A DNA stretch of 55,898 nucleotides, from the NCBI GenBank assembly GCA_012519515.1, contig JAAYQC010000052.1, positions 1-55,898 of the forward strand, given 5' to 3'. Below the pieces are notes generated by a model. That model searched no databases and was not told the origin of the DNA. It was given only the letters and a program-made list of their open reading frames with translations. The stretch is from Bacteroidales bacterium. GTDB taxonomy: Bacteria; Bacteroidota; Bacteroidia; Bacteroidales; VadinHA17. Each line of letters begins with the position of its first letter. Position 1 is the first letter of the stretch. Of this stretch, positions 34,786-44,050 are shown in pieces. Both the position numbers and the translations under genes were made by a program.

Positions 34786-35893
34786 GATTCTGACATCTAC
34801 AATTGCGGTCATTCTGACTGCAGCCGCACTCCTTGCAGGCGCATGCTCGAACAGGGCAGGAAATGCAGTGAAATCCTCCACTGAAACCAGAGCCAAAAAG
34901 CAGGAACCTGCAGCCAGCCTTATAAGAATGAAATCACCTGCTGAAAATGCAAAGCACAAGTTAAACGACCAGATAAAAATCTCCCTCGATCCGGATACTG
35001 ATGCCGGAATCCCCGACTCCGTAAAGGTGTTTTTTGACGGTAAACAGGTGGCAGTACTGTTTTCTGCTCCATGGGAATACACTGTTTCAGGCGACCTTAC
35101 CGGAATGACCGGACGAAAGCCTGTCAGGGCCGTAGCATACACATCCGACCTTAACCAGTCGGTGACAAGATTTGTTATTATCTATTCGGATTCAGCTCCC
35201 AAACGGCTTGGTTACAGACTGATAAATACATACCCCCATGATTCGGGCGCCTTTACGCAGGGACTGTTTTTTCACGAAGGGCTACTTTATGAAGGTACAG
35301 GCCAGGAGTCAGGTTCGAGCTTAAGGACAGTTGAACTTAAAACAGGAAAGGTAATCAGGCAGGTTAACCTCGATGCATCACTTTTCGGAGAAGGAATAAG
35401 CCTTTACAACGACAGGATATTCCAGCTTACCTGGCAGAATAAGGTTGGATTTGTTTACAACCTTTCCGATTTCAGGCTGATCAACAAGGTCTACTACCAG
35501 GGAGAGGGATGGGGGCTTACCACAATAGACGACAGGATTGTCAGAAGTGATGGAACCAATATCCTGTATTTCCATGAGCCTGAAATGTTTGATGCTGTAG
35601 CGCGTCTCGAGGTTTACGACCACGAAAAGAAAGTTGACCAGCTCAATGAGCTCGAATATATAAACGGTGAGATATGGGCTAATATCTGGATGACGGACCT
35701 TATTGCCCGTATCGACCCGAAAAGCGGCAAGGTGAATTCCTATATCGATCTCTCACGCCTTTTTCCTGAGTCAAAACGACAGAAAGTCAACGCGGATGTC
35801 CTTAACGGGATAGCCTGGGATCAGAAAGGCGGCAGGATATTCGTAACCGGTAAACGATGGCCCAATCTCTATGAGATAGAAGTCATTGAATAA
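34775..35893 (+). CDS. Glutaminyl-peptide cyclotransferase (plant/bacterial type I), lipoprotein
   Basis: About 372 residues. A signal sequence ends in AALLAGAC, a slightly atypical lipobox, so it is probably lipid-anchored. Residues about 45-140 form a beta-sandwich-like spacer (IRMKSPAENAKHKLNDQIKI...). The C-terminal five-bladed propeller of the cyclase family is clear: YPHDSGAFTQGL, GEGWGLT, LNELEYINGEIWANIW, LNGIAWD and VTGKRWPNLYEI. The enzyme cyclises N-terminal Gln to pyroglutamate outside the membrane. The start is ATG 34775 inside the HAD gene. Its 3' end overlaps the lipid kinase tail to tail by 11 bp. Confidence 0.9.
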   Translation: MKAKILTSTIAVILTAAALLAGACSNRAGNAVKSSTETRAKKQEPAASLIRMKSPAENAKHKLNDQIKISLDPDTDAGIPDSVKVFFDGKQVAVLFSAPWEYTVSGDLTGMTGRKPVRAVAYTSDLNQSVTRFVIIYSDSAPKRLGYRLINTYPHDSGAFTQGLFFHEGLLYEGTGQESGSSLRTVELKTGKVIRQVNLDASLFGEGISLYNDRIFQLTWQNKVGFVYNLSDFRLINKVYYQGEGWGLTTIDDRIVRSDGTNILYFHEPEMFDAVARLEVYDHEKKVDQLNELEYINGEIWANIWMTDLIARIDPKSGKVNSYIDLSRLFPESKRQKVNADVLNGIAWDQKGGRIFVTGKRWPNLYEIEVIE

Positions 35894-36836
35894 GCTTCTT
35901 CGCGTAAATGATATTTATTGCAGAAGGGATAATGCTGAATTCTGCCGGTGTATGCCCCAGCGATTCCCCGTCGGCTTCAATTAACAGCTTTGATTCAGAG
36001 CTTACCTTAAGCCCCTTGCTCCTGTATCCGTCAACCTTCCGGTGGCTCAGTATGGTTCCGTCATAAAGCATGCCCAGGCTTCGTATTATTTCAAACTTCC
36101 CCATTTCCTTTATCACGGTGATGTCGAACAGGCCATCGTCAGGCAATGCATCGGGTGTCTGCCTCATCCCGCCACCGCAATACCTCCCGTTGCCGATATT
36201 GATCGAGAATATTTTTGCATTGCTGGTGATCCCGTCTATTGTGATTTCAACAGGCGTATTCCTGTATGTGATAAGACTGCGAAGAAGGTTGAAGAGATAG
36301 ATAGCCTTGTTGCTTCTGCCTTTTTCCTTCTGCCTGTTGGTCCTTAAAATAACCACCGCTTCAAAACCTGTTCCGGCGATGTTTATAAAGTAGGTCCTGT
36401 GTTTTGCACTTCCGATGTGATAGTCTATAACACCAATGTCATGAAGCAGCGTCTTTCCTTCTTTTATCACAGATACAGCTCCTTCATAAACCAGCGGGAT
36501 ACCGAACATCCTGCCCCAGTCGTTCCCCGTTCCCACAGGTATCAGTCCTATCGTAACCTCCGACGGAAGGCAATGAGTCTGTGTGAAAACCCCGTTGATG
36601 ATCTCGTTAAGAGTCCCGTCGCCACCAACAGATATGATCTTCCTGTATCCTTCAGCCAGCATGGTCCTTGTAAATTCGGTTGCGTCGCCTTTACCGGTCG
36701 TGGTGAGGGCGTTGAAGTTTATGCCATTCTTTCTCAGAATGTCTGATATCCTGCCACTATCTTTTGAACCTTTGGCATTGCCGGCATTGGGATTAAAGAT
36801 AGCACACCATTCAGGCCTCATTATTGTTTCTTCCAT
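35883..36836 (-). CDS. Diacylglycerol kinase-family lipid kinase (YegS/DgkB-like)
   Basis: About 317 residues from the ATG at 36836 (another at 36821; a TTG lies at 36854). The catalytic domain starts MRPEWCAIFNPNAGNAKG and carries the nucleotide motif VGGDGTLNEIINGV and PVGTGNDWGRMFG. The C-terminal beta-sandwich includes GGGMRQTPDALPDDGLFD. Members phosphorylate diacylglycerol, sphingoid bases or similar lipids. In a sphingolipid-making Bacteroidetes either is possible. It is monocistronic by appearance and divergent from parA. Confidence 0.88.
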   Translation of the reverse strand: MEETIMRPEWCAIFNPNAGNAKGSKDSGRISDILRKNGINFNALTTTGKGDATEFTRTMLAEGYRKIISVGGDGTLNEIINGVFTQTHCLPSEVTIGLIPVGTGNDWGRMFGIPLVYEGAVSVIKEGKTLLHDIGVIDYHIGSAKHRTYFINIAGTGFEAVVILRTNRQKEKGRSNKAIYLFNLLRSLITYRNTPVEITIDGITSNAKIFSINIGNGRYCGGGMRQTPDALPDDGLFDITVIKEMGKFEIIRSLGMLYDGTILSHRKVDGYRSKGLKVSSESKLLIEADGESLGHTPAEFSIIPSAINIIYAKKLIQ

Positions 36837-37004
36837 CGCGATCGTTTTGGACAAATATCTGAATAAATGAAGAATAAAAGCTTCCCGGAGAAGTTTAAAA
36901 TCGCGATATTACAGAAGTCGCTAAAGATGAGAGCTCAACGAGGTTCAGAAAGGCAGCATTGTTAATAAGATGTTGATAAGGACATATAAAATGTTTACAA
37001 TTAC

Positions 37005-37030
37005 ATTGTTGGCTCCCGGGAGCCAACAAT
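37005..37030. promoter_or_regulatory. 26-bp perfect palindrome upstream of parA
   Basis: The half-site ATTGTTGGCTCCC (37005-37017) is followed directly by its exact complement to 37030, with no spacer. It lies just upstream of TACATTTG (37041-37048), a candidate -7 element for parA, so a protein bound here would cover the -33 region. There is no T run, so it is not an intrinsic terminator. Confidence 0.65.
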
Positions 37031-37086
37031 TCATAAGTAGTACATTTGTAGCTCGAAATCAGTAAGGAATTTCAATCTGTAATCAC

Positions 37087-37863
37087 ATGGGAAGGATCAT
37101 AGCTATCGCGAATCAGAAGGGTGGGGTAGGGAAGACGACAACGGCAATAAACCTGGCGGCCAGCCTGGCTGCCCTTGAAAAGAAAGTCATAATAATTGAT
37201 GCTGATCCTCAGGCTAATGCCACTTCGGGGATGGGCATCGACAACCGTTCGTTAAAGGCGACTGTTTATGATTGTCTCGTTAATGGAAGGGAGCCTGCTG
37301 ATACAATAATAGCGAGCAGCATTGAGAATCTTTCATTGATGCCGTCGAATATCGATCTGGTCGGAGCCGAGATAGAAATGCTTGATATGCCTGAAAGGGA
37401 GAAAATTCTCAAGCGGGTTCTTTCAAAGATTTCCGGGAATTACGATTATGTGATCGTCGACTGCTCTCCCTCGCTCGGCCTTCTCACTGTAAACGCGCTC
37501 ACTGCAGCCAACTCGGTGATCATACCTGTTCAGTGCGAATATTTTGCCCTTGAGGGGCTGGGCAAGCTTTTGAATACAATAAAGATAATTCAGGGCAACC
37601 TGAACCCTGATCTCGAGATAGAAGGCTTTTTGCTTACCATGTACGATTCGAGGCTAAGGCTTTCAAACCAGGTTGCAGAAGAAGTGAACAAACATTTCCA
37701 GCAGATGGTATTCAAGACTATCATTCAGAGAAATGTAAAGCTTTCGGAAGCCCCCAGCTTCGGACAGCCTGCAATACTGTATGATGCAGATTCGAGGGGG
37801 ACCGTCAATTATCTTAATCTGGCCAAGGAGATTATAGAAAAACATAATCCCGACGGCAATTAA
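37087..37863 (+). CDS. parA: Chromosome partitioning ATPase ParA (Soj)
   Basis: A 258-residue deviant-Walker ATPase that moves ParB-parS complexes on the nucleoid. It begins [20 protein letters not shown], carrying the two-lysine Walker A (KGGVGKTT). Walker A' ([18 protein letters not shown]) and the segment [12 protein letters not shown] are present. It is the chromosomal short form without an N-terminal DNA-binding domain. parB follows after 19 bp. Upstream is a 232-bp region with a perfect palindrome and a possible -7 element. Confidence 0.97.
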   Translation: MGRIIAIANQKGGVGKTTTAINLAASLAALEKKVIIIDADPQANATSGMGIDNRSLKATVYDCLVNGREPADTIIASSIENLSLMPSNIDLVGAEIEMLDMPEREKILKRVLSKISGNYDYVIVDCSPSLGLLTVNALTAANSVIIPVQCEYFALEGLGKLLNTIKIIQGNLNPDLEIEGFLLTMYDSRLRLSNQVAEEVNKHFQQMVFKTIIQRNVKLSEAPSFGQPAILYDADSRGTVNYLNLAKEIIEKHNPDGN

Positions 37864-37882
37864 CCTGTTAACCTAACTGACG

Positions 37883-38764
37883 ATGACAAAGAAGCAAGCA
37901 TTAGGAAGAGGGCTCGGAGCGTTGATCGATGGTGTTGAAAAAGAAGTTCTGGAGAGAAAAGTAGAACCCAATATGGATATTGCAATCGATTCGATAGATG
38001 GCAATCCCTTTCAGCCAAGAAGTCATTTTGATGAACAGTCGCTTGAGGAACTTGCTGCATCAATAAGGCAAGTGGGAATTGTTCAGCCGCTGACAGTAAG
38101 GGAAACTGCCGGAGGACGTTACCAGCTTATAGCCGGCGAAAGACGGCTCAGGGCCGCACGACTGGCCGGGCTTAGCCATGTGCCCGCCTATATCCGGACA
38201 GCCGACGACCAGGCTATGCTCGAACTTGCCCTGGTGGAGAACATCCAGCGCGAAGACCTCGACGCCATGGAAGTGGCAATAACCTTCCAGCGACTGATCG
38301 AAGAGTGCCGGCTGACTCAGGAACAACTGAGCGACAGGGTGGGAAAACAACGTTCGACAATTTCAAACTACCTCAGGCTCCTGCGCCTTCCCGCGGAAAT
38401 ACAGCTCGGGATACGAAACAAAAGTATAATGATGGGACATGCCCGAACCCTCGTCAATATAGAGAACCCGAAAACCCAGATGGATGTCTATTACCGTATT
38501 ATCGACGACGATCTGTCGGTGAGACAGGTAGAGGAACTGGTCAGATCACTTCAATCAAAAAAAATAAAGGATCCGGCAAAAATCGAAAGAAAAAAGAAAC
38601 TGAACGAGGATTTTAAACAGCTCTCGGAACACCTTAACCGGATCTTCTCAACAAAGGTCAACTTCAGGATTAACGAACAGGGAAAGGGAAAGATAGTGAT
38701 CCCTTTCGATAATCCGGAAGAGATGGAACGCATTTTGGGCCTCTTTGACCGTCTTAACTACTGA
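37883..38764 (+). CDS. parB: Chromosome partitioning protein ParB (Spo0J)
   Basis: A 293-residue CTP-dependent DNA clamp that loads at parS sites. The N-terminus (ALGRGLGALIDG) includes the ParA-stimulating basic start. The CTP-binding region includes GNPFQPRSHFDE and GERRLRAARLAG. The central HTH region includes LTQEQLSDRVGKQRSTISNY. The C-terminal ~60 residues form the dimerisation domain. It is followed by DUF5683 and a LysM transglycosylase, as in many Bacteroidetes. Confidence 0.97.
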   Translation: MTKKQALGRGLGALIDGVEKEVLERKVEPNMDIAIDSIDGNPFQPRSHFDEQSLEELAASIRQVGIVQPLTVRETAGGRYQLIAGERRLRAARLAGLSHVPAYIRTADDQAMLELALVENIQREDLDAMEVAITFQRLIEECRLTQEQLSDRVGKQRSTISNYLRLLRLPAEIQLGIRNKSIMMGHARTLVNIENPKTQMDVYYRIIDDDLSVRQVEELVRSLQSKKIKDPAKIERKKKLNEDFKQLSEHLNRIFSTKVNFRINEQGKGKIVIPFDNPEEMERILGLFDRLNY

Positions 38765-38827
38765 AATTAATTATATTTGTCGCTCCGGTCCCGCCGGCAA
38801 TGGGGAAAAAACCGGATTCTGTTGGTT

Positions 38828-39463
38828 TTGAGAACAATTGAAAAAATAAAAATTATTCTCATCGGCTTAATTTTTTGTGTCCCGGCTGTTTTACCGGCAC
38901 AGGATTCAATTGTTGTTGCAAAGCCGGCCAGAAGAGTATTCCGCCCCGAACCGATGAAAGCGACAATGCTTGCAGTTGCTTTCCCGGGCTTCGGCCAGGT
39001 TTACAACAGGAAGTACTGGAAGATACCGTTTGTTTACGCCGGATTCGGCGGACTGGCCTATAGCGTGGGTTTTAACACCGGCAAATACAATGAGATGATG
39101 AAGGCATATCAGGATTTCACAGATAAAATACCTGAAACCGACAGCTATATCGGACTGATAAAGGGAGCTGATCCCTCTGAGTATGACCCTGTCCTTCACC
39201 CCGATACCTATAACCCGTCTTCCAAATCGTGGGTTGAAGATAACCTCCTCAGAGCCGTGGATTATTATAAAAAATACCGCGATCTCAGCTATATCGGCGT
39301 AGCTGTATGGTACCTGATAACCGTCCTTGATGCAAATGTCGATGCCAGCCTGGCAAACTTCGACGTTTCCGATCAGCTCGACCTCCAGATTGCCCCCCTG
39401 GGGATGCCTGTCCCCGGTGTTTACGGTGCAGGCATTAACATGAGTCTTGTTTATAATTTTTAA
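38828..39463 (+). CDS. DUF5683 membrane protein downstream of parB
   Basis: About 211 residues from a TTG at 38828. A TATATTTG at 38772-38779 looks like a -7 element, placing transcription start near 38786 and ruling out starts further upstream. The signal peptide ends VPAVLPA and leaves Gln at +1. The family core follows: FRPEPMKATMLAVAFPGFGQ, VYNRKYWKIPFVYAGFGG and YRDLSYIGVAVWYLITVLDA, with two or three hydrophobic segments. Function is unknown; the domain is Bacteroidetes-specific and keeps this position between parB and the transglycosylase. Confidence 0.8.
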   Translation: MRTIEKIKIILIGLIFCVPAVLPAQDSIVVAKPARRVFRPEPMKATMLAVAFPGFGQVYNRKYWKIPFVYAGFGGLAYSVGFNTGKYNEMMKAYQDFTDKIPETDSYIGLIKGADPSEYDPVLHPDTYNPSSKSWVEDNLLRAVDYYKKYRDLSYIGVAVWYLITVLDANVDASLANFDVSDQLDLQIAPLGMPVPGVYGAGINMSLVYNF

Positions 39464-39468
39464 TTCAA

Positions 39469-41022
39469 ATGACCGGAAAAAAGATGATATTTAAGAAATC
39501 AGTTGTCGGATTCCTCCTGACTCTCCTGTTAACGAACCTGTACGCGATAAACGACACCATAATACTGAAATCAGAAATATACACCGAAAAAATTTCCGCC
39601 GACCTCGACAGCCTCGTCAACAGCTGGTACGTCAGACTGGCAATGGAGGGACATATAGATGACTTCATCAGTGATTCAGTGGGAATAGAATATCCCGATA
39701 CCGTGTACAAGGAGAGAATAGGCAAAATCTATTCCCTGATGAAACTTCCCTACAATAGCATAATCAGAAATCATATTCATGTTTATACCATAAAGCAGAG
39801 GAAACAGTTCAGCGCCGTTCTTGGCCTGTCCGATTATTATTTTCCCCGGATAGAGGATATCTTTGATTCCTACGGCCTTCCCGCCGAGTTGAAATATATG
39901 GCAGTCATTGAATCAGCCCTTAATCCGAACGCTGTCTCACGAGCTGGAGCCACCGGCCTGTGGCAGTTCATGTACAGCACGGGGAGAAGCTACGGACTGA
40001 CCATCAACTCGCTGGTCGACGAGAGACGCGACCCGATAAAGGCCACTCATGCAGCTGCAAAATACATAAAGGATCTATATCAGATTTACAACGACTGGAT
40101 ACTGGTTATAGCAGCCTACAACTGCGGTCCAGGAAACGTGAACAAGGCTATCAGACGTTCGGGAAACAAAAAGGATTACTGGGCTATCTACTACAGGCTT
40201 CCGCGCGAGACAAGAGGCTATATCCCGCAGTACGTGGCCGCCGCCTATGCTATGAATTACTATGCAGAACACAAAATCAAGCCTCTGCCACTGAACATTC
40301 CCGTTGCAACCGACACTATAATGGTAAGTACCGATATACACCTTACCCAGATATCGGAGGTAATGGGAATTCCCATAGGTGAACTGAGAGCCCTCAATCC
40401 ACAGTACCGGACAGGACTTGTACCCGGTTCTTCAAAACCTTTCTCACTGACACTTCCGATGAATCACCTGGGCGATTTTATCGACCTTAATGATACCATC
40501 AGAAACTATAAAGCCGATGTGTACCTGACACGGGTCAACCAAACGGCCGACCCCTCACGCTCAACATATGTTCCCCCTGATGTAAAGGGGAAAACCCGGC
40601 TGATATACACTGTAAAGGACGGAGATAACCTGGGATTCATCGCGGAATGGTATAGGGTCAGCCTGTCCGACCTCAGGTACTGGAACAATATCTACAGGAA
40701 TCTGATCAGGGTGGGCCAGAAACTGTCAATCTATGTCGATCCTTCCAGGGCAAGCCAGTACGAGAAAATCAATGACATGACTTTCGCACAGAAACAGGCG
40801 ATGATAGGAAAAACAAGTCCTTCAGCCCCGACGGCCAGTATCATGCAGCCGGTACAGGACGGGGATTTTATCACATACACTGTCAGACCGGGTGATACGA
40901 TATGGGAAATAGTAAAGAAGTACGATAACGTCAGCACAACAGACGTGCTTCAGTTGAACAATATCAGCGATCCGTCGAGGATAAAAGTCGGACAAGTGTT
41001 GAAAATTAAGAAGAAGAGCTGA
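39469..41022 (+). CDS. mltD: MltD-like lytic transglycosylase with two LysM domains
   Basis: A 517-residue exported murein hydrolase that cleaves MurNAc-GlcNAc bonds to give 1,6-anhydro ends. The signal peptide ends near TNLYA. The SLT domain (about residues 120-260) has the catalytic Glu148 in VIESALNPNA, with SRAGATGLWQFM and AAYNCGPGNVNKA. Two LysM modules are in the C-terminal third (YTVKDGDNLGFIAEWY and YTVRPGDTIWEIVKKY, each ending in IRVGQ or IKVGQ type turns). It starts 5 bp after DUF5683 and 13 bp before the O-acetyltransferase fusion. Its +1 residue is Ile, an exception to the Gln pattern elsewhere. Confidence 0.92.
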   Translation: MTGKKMIFKKSVVGFLLTLLLTNLYAINDTIILKSEIYTEKISADLDSLVNSWYVRLAMEGHIDDFISDSVGIEYPDTVYKERIGKIYSLMKLPYNSIIRNHIHVYTIKQRKQFSAVLGLSDYYFPRIEDIFDSYGLPAELKYMAVIESALNPNAVSRAGATGLWQFMYSTGRSYGLTINSLVDERRDPIKATHAAAKYIKDLYQIYNDWILVIAAYNCGPGNVNKAIRRSGNKKDYWAIYYRLPRETRGYIPQYVAAAYAMNYYAEHKIKPLPLNIPVATDTIMVSTDIHLTQISEVMGIPIGELRALNPQYRTGLVPGSSKPFSLTLPMNHLGDFIDLNDTIRNYKADVYLTRVNQTADPSRSTYVPPDVKGKTRLIYTVKDGDNLGFIAEWYRVSLSDLRYWNNIYRNLIRVGQKLSIYVDPSRASQYEKINDMTFAQKQAMIGKTSPSAPTASIMQPVQDGDFITYTVRPGDTIWEIVKKYDNVSTTDVLQLNNISDPSRIKVGQVLKIKKKS

Positions 41023-41035
41023 TCTATATCCCCAG

Positions 41036-44023
41036 ATGCGTCCATTAAGGTCATTTTTGCTTTTGCTGATATATCTGATCTGTTTTACAGGTCTGGCCTG
41101 GATTTTGCCCTGGAACCCCGGCTTCCCCACTATCAGTAACTTCCTGCCGGAGAAGCTTTTTCAGCCTGCTTCAAATGACCTGCCTGAGCTTAACGGAGAT
41201 GTAAATGACGATTATCATGATACTGTTATCGCTCCTCCGCTGATCACAGTTGAAGCCGATTCCTCAGCAGCCGATACCATAGCCCCGCCACGCGATCCGA
41301 TGTCGGTGTTCTTCGACGGACTGAAGCGTTCTCGTGCAGAACAGATCAGAATACTTTACTACGGTGATTCCCAGATAGAGGGCGACAGAATAACTTCAAG
41401 CATAAGGAGATACCTGAGAAGGGAACATGGTGGAACAGGCCCCGGACTGATGCTTCCCGTAATGCCGGTAAGCTATACCCGGTCATTCTATATCAGGGCT
41501 TCATCGAACTGGAAAAGATACAATTACCTTTCATACCGTAACGCTGAGATAAGTCATAAGGACCTTGGCCCTTTCATGGCCTTCTGCAGGTACATGCCCG
41601 AAGGATCAGTATCAGCATCAAAGGTTAAATCGTGGATAAGAATAGTTCCCTCTGTCCTTGCCGATCCTGCCGAATCGCAGTTCGAATATCTTAGAATATT
41701 TTACAGGAACAGCCAGGGCGATGTGAGTATTGGGGTAAAAGCCGGTGACAACCCCCTCATCTCAGATACATTAAAATCGTCCGGAGAACTTATGGAGTAT
41801 GTATGCCCTCTCAACAATGCATCCAATATCCTTATCGATTTCTCCGGCAATACAAGTCCCGATATTTACGGCATCAGCATCGAAAGCAAGACAGGAGTCG
41901 TGGTCGACAATATCCCGCAGAGGGGCAGTGCCGGGCTTGAGTTTACAATGGTGGATAAGAACAACATCGGGAAAGCCTTTGAACTCCTGAAACCCGACTT
42001 GGTTGTAGTGCACTATGGCCTGAACCTGGCAACAACAATCAGGAGCGATTATTCATACTATGAAAAGGGTCTTGCCAGACAGCTGGATCTTATCAGGGAG
42101 ATATCGCCGGAAGCCGGCCTGCTGGTCATCGGTATGACCGATATGGCCCGTCAGGTTGATGGCCAGGTAAAGTCATATCCCAATATCCCAAAGATTATCA
42201 ATGCACAGAGAAATGCTGCTGCCGGATCGGGAGCTGTTTTCTGGGATGCCAGAAAAGCTATGGGAGGACAGTCATCCATTGTGCATTGGTTCAATATGAA
42301 TCCTCCCCTGGCCAAACCCGACTATGTTCATCTTACCGACCTGGGCGCCGACAGACTTGCACAACTGATGGTAAATGACCTGTTTACACCGGAAACTCCC
42401 GATCCGGTGGTAATGACACCTCCTATGGTGCAGATCGATACATCTGCCCTTGAAAAGGCCGAAACAGTTGTCTCTGCTGTTGAACCCCAGCCTCAGCAAT
42501 CAATTGTAAAGACTGTTGTCTCTGAAATTTTCAGCTACGATCCTGACAGGATATTCGTTTTTACTTCAGCGGCTTTCTGGATTTTCTTCCTTGTGGTACT
42601 GGCAGGTTTCAGCCTGTTTTACAGGAAATTGTTTGCAAGGAACTTCTACCTCCTGCTGATGAGCCTGTTCTTCTACTACAAAGCCGGAGGTCTTTTTCTC
42701 TTCGTTCTGGTTTTTGTTACCATTATCGATTATACCTGTGGCCGCCTGATCCACAGGTCGGATACAAAGGCCGGAAAACGCTTCTTTCTTATCCTGAGCA
42801 TCATTTCCAACATAGGGCTCCTTGTTTATTTCAAGTACACCGGTTTTATTGTTCAGATAATAAATGATCTGTTTGGCACTGAGATCATTGTCAGGGATGT
42901 ACTTGGCGCCCTCTCCAACAGTCTTCTCGGAACAGATTTCAATATAGACTCAATCGTTCTTCCGGTAGGAATCTCTTTCTTCACCTTCCAGTCGCTCAGT
43001 TATACAATCGACATGTACAGGATGAAACTTGAGCCGGTTAGGAATATATTGGATTTCGGATTTTATGTCTCATTCTTTCCGCAACTTGTTGCAGGCCCAA
43101 TTGTGAGGGCATCGGAGTTTATACCACAGCTTTACAGGGAATACAACGTTTCAGCAAGGGAGTTCAGCCATGCCGTGTTCCTGATAATTAAGGGACTTAT
43201 TAAAAAGATAATAATCTCCGATTTCATTGCTGTCAATTTCATCGACAGGGTATTTGAGGTTCCCACCGTTTACTCGGGATTCGAAAACCTGATGGCTGTT
43301 TACGGATACGGCCTTCAGATCTACTGCGACTTCTCGGGATACACCGATATAGCAATAGGATTAGGGCTTATCCTCGGATTCAGGCTTCCTTTCAATTTCA
43401 ATTCACCTTACAAGGCAACTGATCTTTCCGATTTCTGGCGGAGATGGCATATTTCCCTCTCACGATGGCTCAGGGACTATCTCTATATACCTCTTGGAGG
43501 AAACAGGAAAGGCAAGTTTAGAACCATCTTCAACCTCTTGGTTACCATGCTTGTAGGAGGCCTGTGGCATGGAGCAAACATGAGATTCGTGATATGGGGC
43601 GGACTCCATGGCATCGGATTGACCATAAACAAAATAAAGGATTACATCTTTAGAAAACCTATCCGTAAAAGCCGGTTGGCAACAGCGCTTTCAGTTTTCC
43701 TGACTTTCAATTTCGTAAGCTTCTGCTGGATATTCTTCCGGGCCCGGGATATGCACAGCGTTGAACTGATGCTGCGGCAGATATTCAACGATTTCGTGCC
43801 GGCTTCATTTGAAACGGTCTTAAGTGCATACAGCGGAGCCTTTGCCCTGATGGCTGCAGGGTACATAATGCATTTTCTGCCCGCTAAATTCAAGGAATGG
43901 TACAGGGGAATATTCATCAACACCCCGCTTGTCATTCAGTTTATCCTGGTTCTGATTGCCGGATTTCTTATTTTCAGGATGAGCAGTTTTGCCAGCATGC
44001 CGTTTATCTACTTCAGATTCTAA
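41036..44023 (+). CDS. SGNH hydrolase-MBOAT fusion, predicted envelope polysaccharide/peptidoglycan O-acetyltransferase
   Basis: A 995-residue two-part protein. After one N-terminal membrane helix, residues about 90-450 are a periplasmic SGNH domain with all blocks: Gly110-Asp-Ser112, Gly297, GLN at 328-330 and the DYVH dyad (Asp429, His432). After a Pro/Gln-rich linker, residues about 505-995 form an MBOAT domain of AlgI/PatA type: QIYCDFSGYTDIAIGLG, SDFWRRWHISLSRWLRDY and the catalytic GGLWHGANMRF (His845). The two functions are usually separate proteins (PatA with PatB, AlgI with AlgX/J). Fusion predicts transfer of acetyl across the membrane and onto a polymer by one protein. Its neighbour is a lytic transglycosylase, an enzyme blocked by MurNAc O-acetylation, so peptidoglycan is a reasonable target (inference). 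Confidence 0.85.
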   Translation: MRPLRSFLLLLIYLICFTGLAWILPWNPGFPTISNFLPEKLFQPASNDLPELNGDVNDDYHDTVIAPPLITVEADSSAADTIAPPRDPMSVFFDGLKRSRAEQIRILYYGDSQIEGDRITSSIRRYLRREHGGTGPGLMLPVMPVSYTRSFYIRASSNWKRYNYLSYRNAEISHKDLGPFMAFCRYMPEGSVSASKVKSWIRIVPSVLADPAESQFEYLRIFYRNSQGDVSIGVKAGDNPLISDTLKSSGELMEYVCPLNNASNILIDFSGNTSPDIYGISIESKTGVVVDNIPQRGSAGLEFTMVDKNNIGKAFELLKPDLVVVHYGLNLATTIRSDYSYYEKGLARQLDLIREISPEAGLLVIGMTDMARQVDGQVKSYPNIPKIINAQRNAAAGSGAVFWDARKAMGGQSSIVHWFNMNPPLAKPDYVHLTDLGADRLAQLMVNDLFTPETPDPVVMTPPMVQIDTSALEKAETVVSAVEPQPQQSIVKTVVSEIFSYDPDRIFVFTSAAFWIFFLVVLAGFSLFYRKLFARNFYLLLMSLFFYYKAGGLFLFVLVFVTIIDYTCGRLIHRSDTKAGKRFFLILSIISNIGLLVYFKYTGFIVQIINDLFGTEIIVRDVLGALSNSLLGTDFNIDSIVLPVGISFFTFQSLSYTIDMYRMKLEPVRNILDFGFYVSFFPQLVAGPIVRASEFIPQLYREYNVSAREFSHAVFLIIKGLIKKIIISDFIAVNFIDRVFEVPTVYSGFENLMAVYGYGLQIYCDFSGYTDIAIGLGLILGFRLPFNFNSPYKATDLSDFWRRWHISLSRWLRDYLYIPLGGNRKGKFRTIFNLLVTMLVGGLWHGANMRFVIWGGLHGIGLTINKIKDYIFRKPIRKSRLATALSVFLTFNFVSFCWIFFRARDMHSVELMLRQIFNDFVPASFETVLSAYSGAFALMAAGYIMHFLPAKFKEWYRGIFINTPLVIQFILVLIAGFLIFRMSSFASMPFIYFRF

Positions 44024-44050
44024 GCCGGACTGGATAAGGAAAGAACAATG

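Noticed and set aside
44024..44050. Frameshift hiding the missing HTH of the response regulator
   Set aside because: Only 27 bp separate its stop from the convergent gene, too little for an HTH domain in any frame, and the downstream DNA codes well for the MBOAT end.
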